A stretch of DNA of 7,365 bases, from the NCBI GenBank assembly GCA_945901665.1, contig CAMDLJ010000123.1, forward strand, positions 1 through 7,365. Reading direction: 5' to 3'. The notes beneath the pieces are model-generated. The model had not been told where the DNA came from. It did not search any database and saw only the letters and a program-made list of their open reading frames with translations. Shown in pieces: positions 1 to 7,365 of this stretch. How positions within the stretch are numbered: the stretch's first letter is position 1; every line of letters starts with the position of its first letter. The translations under genes and the position numbers were made by a program. This DNA is from Bordetella parapertussis. GTDB taxonomy: Bacteria > Pseudomonadota > Gammaproteobacteria > Burkholderiales > Burkholderiaceae.

Positions 1-40
1 GCTTGCAAACCTGTGATTCGGGCGTGGATGGTTTGCAAGC
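1..40. repeat. Perfect 10-bp inverted repeat inside purL
   Basis: GCTTGCAAAC at 1-10 is the exact reverse complement of GTTTGCAAGC at 31-40, with 20 bases between them. Each arm contains the self-complementary core TTGCAA. It lies in purL codons of about 25-37, where TTG-CAA (Leu-Gln) occurs twice, so codon preference may explain it. The left arm touches the window edge and could extend further. RNA from either strand could form a 10-bp stem with a 20-base loop. Confidence 0.5.
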
Positions 41-113
41 GCGGCAACAAATGGCGAATGCGAAAGCCACTCAGTGCGTTGTCGCCTGGGAATTCGGTGA
101 TGTGCAGGGTCAC
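1..113 (-). CDS. purL: Phosphoribosylformylglycinamidine synthase, N-terminal fragment
   Basis: This is the start of a minus-strand gene that leaves the window at its left edge; 37 codons are visible. The product begins VTLHITEFPGDNALSGFRIR and continues with an LLPRLQ segment. This fits the N-terminus of the large single-chain PurL of proteobacteria (E. coli has SPALSAFRINKLLARFQ near its start). PurL is the cytoplasmic enzyme of the fourth step of de novo purine synthesis: it converts FGAR, ATP and glutamine to FGAM. Only the start of the N-terminal domain is present, so no catalytic residue can be checked. I chose the GTG at 113-111 because relatives start with MTLHI-like sequence and a weak purine-rich CAAGG lies about 8 bases upstream. 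The frame stays open further upstream, so a longer start cannot be formally excluded. The gene is divergent from map. Identification is from recalled family resemblance over a short stretch. Confidence 0.8.
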   Translation of the reverse strand, partial: MTLHITEFPGDNALSGFRIRHLLPRLQTIHARITGLQ

Positions 114-180
114 GGGGTGGCCTTGGTGGTCTGGCGCCGCAGCGCTGACTGGGATGCGGGCACGTTGAAGAATGAGACCA

Positions 181-186
181 ATTTTA
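181..186 (-). promoter_or_regulatory. Candidate -10 box for purL
   Basis: Read on the minus strand, this is TAAAAT in the context GGCGTAAAATTGG, a -10 form I associate with Comamonadaceae promoters. The best -35 at 17-bp spacing is CCTGGA, a poor match to TTGACA. The expected transcription start is near 174, which gives a leader of about 60 bases before the purL GTG at 113. No known riboswitch was recognised in that leader. Confidence 0.4.
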
Positions 187-211
187 CGCCACCGCCATCG
201 GCCTCCAGGGC

Positions 212-220
212 TGAGATAAT
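212..220 (+). promoter_or_regulatory. Candidate extended -10 promoter for map
   Basis: TGAGATAAT combines a TGn extended -10 element (212-214) with GATAAT (215-220). There is no recognisable -35 at 17-bp spacing (CCGCCA at 192-197), which fits an extended -10 promoter. Transcription would start near 226-228, directly before the map ATG at 229, so the mRNA would have almost no leader. No good Shine-Dalgarno precedes map, in keeping with this. Confidence 0.45.
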
Positions 221-228
221 CAACACCC

Positions 229-1041
229 ATGAGCATCACATACAAAGATAAAGCGGGCATTGAAGGCATGCGCTTGGCCGGTCGCCTGGCCTCGGAGGTT
301 TTGGACTTTCTGACCCCCCATGTGCAAGTGGGCGTGACCACCAATCAACTCGATCAGTTGGCCCACGACTACATCACCCAGGTTCAGCAAGCCATCCCCG
401 CCCCCCTGAATTACGCACCCTCAGGCTACAAGCCCTATCCCAAATCGATTTGCACCTCGATCAACCACCAGGTGTGCCATGGCATCCCCAGCGACAAGGC
501 TTTGAAGCGCGGTGACATCATCAATATCGATATCACCGTGATCAAAGATGGCTGGCATGGCGACACCAGCCGCATGTATGCGGTGGGCGAAGCCTCTATT
601 GCCGCCAAACGCCTGTGCCAATTGACCTACGAGGCCATGTGGCATGGCATTGTCAAAGTCAAACCAGGAACCCGGTTGGGCGACATTGGCTTTGCCATCC
701 AGCGCTTTGCAGAGGGCCATGGCTTTTCGGTGGTGCGCGAGTTTTGTGGCCACGGCATTGGTGAAAAATTTCACGAAGACCCGCAAGTTCTGCACTACGG
801 CAAACCTGGCACCTTGGAAGAGTTGCAAGCCGGCATGACCTTCACCATTGAGCCCATGATCAACGCTGGGCGGCGTGACATCAAGGAGTTGGGCGACGGT
901 TGGACGATTGTGACGCGCGACCACTCCTTGTCGGCCCAATGGGAGCACACGATATTGGTTACCCCCACCGGGTATGAGGTGTTGACCCTGTCCGAAGGCA
1001 GCCCTGCCCTGCCCGCCTTTGTTTCCACCACCAGTTGCTGA
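229..1041 (+). CDS. map: Type I methionine aminopeptidase
   Basis: This 270-residue cytoplasmic metalloenzyme removes the initiator methionine from new proteins when the second residue is small, after peptide deformylase has acted. Length matches type I enzymes (E. coli 264). The pita-bread fold's five metal ligands are all visible: D101 in INIDIT, D112 in HGDTS, H175 in GHGIG, E208 in TIEPM and E239 in QWEHT. Substrate-site histidines H84 (VCHGIP) and H182 (KFHEDP) are also present. There is no N-terminal zinc-finger extension, so it is the short bacterial class. The ATG at 229 begins MSITYKDKAGIEGMR, the usual family start, but lacks a clear ribosome binding site; a candidate promoter ends only 8 bases upstream. 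glnD follows after 10 bases and is probably co-transcribed, as in E. coli. The last 15 or so residues are unremarkable and weakly conserved. Confidence 0.97.
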   Translation: MSITYKDKAGIEGMRLAGRLASEVLDFLTPHVQVGVTTNQLDQLAHDYITQVQQAIPAPLNYAPSGYKPYPKSICTSINHQVCHGIPSDKALKRGDIINIDITVIKDGWHGDTSRMYAVGEASIAAKRLCQLTYEAMWHGIVKVKPGTRLGDIGFAIQRFAEGHGFSVVREFCGHGIGEKFHEDPQVLHYGKPGTLEELQAGMTFTIEPMINAGRRDIKELGDGWTIVTRDHSLSAQWEHTILVTPTGYEVLTLSEGSPALPAFVSTTSC

Positions 1042-1051
1042 CCCTCAGTCC

Positions 1052-3646
1052 ATGGGTGCACCAGACACGCAACACCGCGCGGCCAAAAAGTCTCTGCTCG
1101 CTGGCCTGACCCAAGCACCGATCACGGTGCGTCGCGTCAACCATTTCCTGCAAGACCTGTGTGCGCTCAATGACCAAACCCTGACGCAATTGTTCAACCA
1201 ATGCGGCTTGGCTGACAGCCTCACTTTGGTGGCGGTGGGCGGCTATGGCCGCGGCCAGCTTTTTCCTTATTCTGATATTGATGTCTTGGTGCTGATGCCC
1301 TCAGAGGTGGCCTTGGACCGCGATGACACCTTGCGTGGCCAAGTGGAGCGCTTCATCAGCCAGTGTTGGGACGCGGGCATGGAGGTGGGCTCGAGCGTGC
1401 GAACCATTGAGGAATGTTTGCAAGAGTCGGCCCATGATGTGACGGTCCAAACCTCTTTGCTCGAAGCGCGCTGGGTGTGCGGGCAAAAGGCTTTATTTGC
1501 ACAATTTCAACGAAGCTACGCGCAAGCCATGGACGCCAAGGCATTCTTTGTGGCCAAAACGCTGGAGATGCGCCAACGCCACACCAAATATGAAAACACG
1601 CCTTATGCCCTGGAGCCCAATTGCAAAGAGTCACCCGGCGGCTTGCGCGATCTGCACATCTTGAAATGGGTGGCCAAGGCCGCCGGTTTGGGCCACAGTT
1701 GGACCGAACTGGCCCGCAGTGGCTTGGTCACGGCCCACGAGGCGCGCCAACTGACCCGCAATGAACAATGGCTCAGCTTGGTGCGCGTTTTGCTGCACCT
1801 GGAAGCCAACCGGCGCGAAGACCGCTTGGTGTTTGACCTGCAAAGTGCCCTGGGTTTGCGCCTGGGCCTGGGACAAAGCCCCAACGGCAGCACCCACGCC
1901 CGCCAAGCCAGCGAGGCCTTGATGAAGCGCTATTACTGGGCGGCCAAGGCGGTGACCCAGCTCAATCAAATCGTGGTGCTCAACTTGGAGGAGCAGCTGA
2001 TCCCAGGTGACCACACGCCGCACCCGATCAATGAGCGCTTTGCCAACAAGTCGGGCATGTTGGATGTGCGCACGGATGAGGTCTACCTCACGCAGCCGCA
2101 CGCGATATTGGAAACCTTTTGGTTGTACCAAACCACCCCCGGCATCAAAGGGCTGTCGTCACGCACCTTGCGTGCGCTCTACAACGCCAGACCCGTCATG
2201 AACGCCGAGTTCCGAAAAGACCCGGCCAACCATGCCATGTTTGTGCGCATCTTGCAGTCGCCCCTGGGCATCACCCATGCCATGCGCTTGATGAACCAAA
2301 CCTCGGTGCTGGGCCGCTATTTGTGGACCTTTCGGCGCATCGTGGGGCAAATGCAACATGACCTGTTCCATGTCTACACGGTTGATCAGCACATTTTGAT
2401 GGTCTTGCGCAATGTGCGTCGGTTTTTCATTGCCGAGCATGCCCACGAATACCCTTTTTGCTCGCAACTGGCCAGCGGCTGGGACAAGCCCTGGTTGTTT
2501 TATGTGGCGGCTCTTTTTCATGACATTGCCAAGGGGCGTGGCAAAGACCACTCGGTAGAGGGCCGCATGGAAGTGCGCCGGTTTTGCCGCACCCACCAGA
2601 TCACGGGCGAAGACGCCAATTTGGTGGAGTTTTTGGTCAGCGAACACCTCACCATGAGCCATGTGGCGCAAAAAGAGGACCTCAATGACCCCTTGGTGAT
2701 CGCACAGTTTGCCCGCCGCGTGGGCAGCGAGCGCCAGTTGACAGCCTTGTATTTGCTGACCGTGGCCGACATCCGTGGCACCAGCCCCAAAGTGTGGAAC
2801 GCTTGGAAAGGCAAGTTGTTGGAAGACTTGTACAGGTACACCGCACGCGCCATGGGCGGTCGGGCCCCCGACCCGGACTCGGTGGTGGAGGCGCGCAAGC
2901 GCGAAGCCCTGGAGAATTTGGCCTTGCATGCGCTGCCCCATGAGGCGCACAAAAACCTCTGGGATTCGCTGGATGTGGGTTATTTCATGCGCCATGATGC
3001 GCAAGAGATTGCTTGGCACACCCGCCAGTTGTCGCGCTGGTTGACCCAAAACCCGCAGGAAACACCGCCCGCCATGGTCCGCTGCCGTCCGTCTCCGACA
3101 GGTGAAGGTTTGCAAATCATGGTGTTTGCCCCCGACGCCCCCGATTTGTTTGCCCGCATTTGTGGCTACTTTGACCACAACAGCATCAGCGTGCAAGACG
3201 CCAAGATCTATACCGCCCCCAATGGCCGTGCCTTGGACACCTTTCAGGTGGTGGCCCAGCACATGAGCGAGCATTACCGGGAGCTCAGCACCATGGTCGA
3301 GCGTGACTTGGCCGATACCCTGGCCCAAGCTGGGCCGTTGCCCAAAGCGAGCCATGGTCGCGTTTCGCGGCGGGTGAAAAATTTCCCGATTGCCCCCCGG
3401 GTGAATTTGCAGCCCGACGAAAAGGCCCAGCGCTGGCTGCTCAGTGTCTCGGCCAGCGACCGGGTGGGCTTGTTGTATGGCATTGCCCAGGTCTTGGCGC
3501 GGCACCAAATCCATTTGCAACTGGCCAAAATTTCCACCCTGGGCGAGCGGGTGGAAGACACCTTTTTGATCGATGGCCCGTCGCTGCAACACAACCGCAG
3601 CCAAATTGACATTGAAACCGAGTTGCTCGAATCCCTGAGCGTTTAG
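1052..3646 (+). CDS. glnD: Bifunctional PII uridylyltransferase / uridylyl-removing enzyme
   Basis: GlnD senses glutamine and adds or removes UMP on PII proteins (GlnB/GlnK), controlling glutamine synthetase adenylylation and nitrogen-regulated transcription. The 864-residue product shows the full family layout. The nucleotidyltransferase domain has GGYGRG at 63-68 and SDID at 74-77 (metal-binding D75, D77). A GlnD-specific helical region covers about 190-340. The HD hydrolase domain has H447 in VDQH and the H490-D491 pair in LFHDIAKGRGKDHS. Two C-terminal glutamine-sensing ACT domains lie at about 687-760 and 795-864. All key motifs look intact, and E. coli GlnD is 890 residues. I chose ATG at 1052, 10 bases after the map stop. 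An in-frame TTG at 1019 would add 11 residues (a proline-rich MFPPPVADPQS) and overlap map. Neither start has a clear Shine-Dalgarno, so translational coupling to map is likely. It ends 9 bp from the convergent def stop. Confidence 0.96.
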   Translation: MGAPDTQHRAAKKSLLAGLTQAPITVRRVNHFLQDLCALNDQTLTQLFNQCGLADSLTLVAVGGYGRGQLFPYSDIDVLVLMPSEVALDRDDTLRGQVERFISQCWDAGMEVGSSVRTIEECLQESAHDVTVQTSLLEARWVCGQKALFAQFQRSYAQAMDAKAFFVAKTLEMRQRHTKYENTPYALEPNCKESPGGLRDLHILKWVAKAAGLGHSWTELARSGLVTAHEARQLTRNEQWLSLVRVLLHLEANRREDRLVFDLQSALGLRLGLGQSPNGSTHARQASEALMKRYYWAAKAVTQLNQIVVLNLEEQLIPGDHTPHPINERFANKSGMLDVRTDEVYLTQPHAILETFWLYQTTPGIKGLSSRTLRALYNARPVMNAEFRKDPANHAMFVRILQSPLGITHAMRLMNQTSVLGRYLWTFRRIVGQMQHDLFHVYTVDQHILMVLRNVRRFFIAEHAHEYPFCSQLASGWDKPWLFYVAALFHDIAKGRGKDHSVEGRMEVRRFCRTHQITGEDANLVEFLVSEHLTMSHVAQKEDLNDPLVIAQFARRVGSERQLTALYLLTVADIRGTSPKVWNAWKGKLLEDLYRYTARAMGGRAPDPDSVVEARKREALENLALHALPHEAHKNLWDSLDVGYFMRHDAQEIAWHTRQLSRWLTQNPQETPPAMVRCRPSPTGEGLQIMVFAPDAPDLFARICGYFDHNSISVQDAKIYTAPNGRALDTFQVVAQHMSEHYRELSTMVERDLADTLAQAGPLPKASHGRVSRRVKNFPIAPRVNLQPDEKAQRWLLSVSASDRVGLLYGIAQVLARHQIHLQLAKISTLGERVEDTFLIDGPSLQHNRSQIDIETELLESLSV

Positions 3647-3655
3647 CGACAGCCT

Positions 3656-4195
3656 TTAGTCGTCTTCCAAGGCGCTGATGCCTGGAAACAGCACATCGGT
3701 GTAGCCAAAGCGGCTGAAATCGCGCACCCGCATCGGGTACAGCTTGCCCACCAAATGGTCACATTCATGTTGTACGACCCGGGCGTGAAAGCCTGACACC
3801 TCGCGCGACAAGGCTTGACCCTGTGCGTCCCAGCCCTGGTAGAGAATTTTTTCCCAGCGTGGCACCACACCGCGCAAGCCTGGCACCGACAAGCAACCCT
3901 CCCAGTCTTCGGCTTCTTCTGTCCCGATGGCGGTCAAGCTGGGGTTGATCAACACGGTTTCGGGGATGGGCTCGGCGTCGGGGTAGCGCGGATTGATGCG
4001 GCCCGAGCCAAAAATCACCACCTGCAAATCCACGCCAATTTGCGGCGCGGCCAAACCGGCACCGTTGACATGCGCCATGGTTTCCTTCATGTCGCGCACC
4101 AAGGCGAGCAGTTCAGGGGTGTTGAAACGTGGCACCGGCTGGGCCAGGCGCAGCAACCTGGGGTCGCCCATCTTCAAAATCTCGTGAATGGCCAT
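3656..4195 (-). CDS. def: Peptide deformylase
   Basis: This 179-residue cytoplasmic metalloprotease (usually Fe2+) removes the formyl group from the N-terminal formylmethionine of new chains at the ribosome exit, ahead of methionine aminopeptidase. The three family motifs are complete: GAGLAAPQ at 45-52 (Q52 lines the active site), EGCLSVP at 99-105 with metal ligand C101, and HECDH at 143-147 with ligands H143 and H147 and catalytic E144. Length is close to E. coli Def (169). The ATG at 4195 ([15 protein letters not shown]) is chosen over a TTG at 4231 because a strong AGGAGA sits 5 bases upstream and family members start here. It lies 20 bp downstream of mak and is probably the last gene of the ligA-mak-def operon. 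The usual partner fmt is not adjacent. This may be one of several deformylases in the genome, which the window cannot show. Confidence 0.96.
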   Translation of the reverse strand: MAIHEILKMGDPRLLRLAQPVPRFNTPELLALVRDMKETMAHVNGAGLAAPQIGVDLQVVIFGSGRINPRYPDAEPIPETVLINPSLTAIGTEEAEDWEGCLSVPGLRGVVPRWEKILYQGWDAQGQALSREVSGFHARVVQHECDHLVGKLYPMRVRDFSRFGYTDVLFPGISALEDD

Positions 4196-4200
4196 GGATA

Positions 4201-4206
4201 TCTCCT
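4201..4206 (-). promoter_or_regulatory. Strong Shine-Dalgarno for def
   Basis: AGGAGA on the minus strand lies 5 bases before the def ATG at 4195, in the 20-bp gap after the mak stop. It fixes the def start and is the clearest ribosome binding site in the window, suggesting def is translated independently of, and perhaps more strongly than, the genes before it. Confidence 0.85.
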
Positions 4207-4215
4207 GGTGATCTT

Positions 4216-7250
<3,035 letters not shown>

Positions 7251-7275
7251 TCATGGGCTTTTGACAAACCGGGCA

Positions 7276-7365
7276 TCAACTGAAAAGTCGGCGGGCCTGG
7301 GGTGTGCCAGCCGAGAGGTCCCGCGCATCCAACGTGTTGTAGAGGGTGCGCAAATCGGTGTCAAT
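7276..7365 (-). CDS. C-terminal end of ZipA-like cell division protein
   Basis: The minus strand is open from the right window edge to a TGA at 7278-7276, giving 29 residues that end TLDARDLSAGTPQARRLFS. I recognise this tail as resembling the end of the FtsZ-binding C-terminal domain of ZipA-like proteins of Burkholderiales, which lie directly before ligA in the common smc-zipA-ligA order. ZipA is an inner-membrane protein that tethers FtsZ at the division site. Only the tail is visible, so the membrane anchor and most of the domain cannot be checked. The call rests on a short match recalled from memory and on gene order. The 34-bp gap to ligA holds no terminator, so read-through into ligA is likely. 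Confidence 0.7.
   Translation of the reverse strand: MDTDLRTLYNTLDARDLSAGTPQARRLFS

Noticed and set aside
1..40. A PurR operator in purL.
   Set aside because: The half-site-like arms are 20 bases apart instead of adjacent and lie well downstream of the start codon, and I know of no E. coli-type PurR in this group.
3..251. An 82-codon plus-strand open frame running into map.
   Set aside because: It overlaps the purL start on the other strand and the map start, and its translation resembles nothing known. The minus-strand purL reading explains 1-113.
2159..3604. A 481-codon open frame on the minus strand opposite glnD.
   Set aside because: It lies wholly inside glnD, has no recognisable domain, and its composition (rich in His, Gln, Gly, Ala) is what results from reading GC-rich coding DNA backwards. 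The glnD frame has clear motifs throughout.

Overview
The window looks like ordinary chromosomal housekeeping DNA from a betaproteobacterium, most likely Burkholderiales and probably family Comamonadaceae. The clues are the moderately high GC with heavy use of TTG and CAA codons, the short PurL start beginning VTLHITEF, a ZipA-type tail next to ligA, and TAAAAT/GATAAT promoter boxes with poor -35 elements. The genus cannot be fixed from the sequence; a freshwater comamonad such as Limnohabitans or Rhodoferax is a guess.

Layout. Positions 1-113 (minus strand) hold the first 37 codons of purL, which runs off the left edge. A 115-bp divergent intergenic region (114-228) follows, with one candidate promoter for each side. 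Then come two plus-strand genes: map (methionine aminopeptidase, 229-1041) and glnD (PII uridylyltransferase, 1052-3646), a pairing also found in Escherichia coli. From 3656 to the right edge everything is on the minus strand. In transcription order these are the last 29 codons of a zipA-like cell-division gene, ligA (NAD-dependent DNA ligase), mak (ROK-family fructokinase) and def (peptide deformylase). The two blocks converge on a 9-bp gap between the glnD and def stop codons.

How the genes relate. map and def carry out the two steps of N-terminal protein maturation (def removes the formyl group, map then removes Met) but lie in opposing transcription units. glnD sets nitrogen status through PII, and purL uses glutamine as amide donor in purine synthesis, so the left half has a nitrogen flavour, although nothing in the sequence proves shared control. 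The minus-strand block is tightly packed: ligA and mak overlap by ATGA, and mak and def are 20 bp apart with a strong Shine-Dalgarno before def. It is probably one operon despite its mixed functions.

All complete genes have intact catalytic motifs and normal length. I see no mobile element, CRISPR array, RNA gene, phage gene or candidate novel system. The points worth a second look are small: a possibly near-leaderless map transcript, a perfect inverted repeat in early purL, the ligA-mak-def operon, antisense overlap at the convergent junction, and an A7 tract with an antisense terminator-like hairpin inside ligA.
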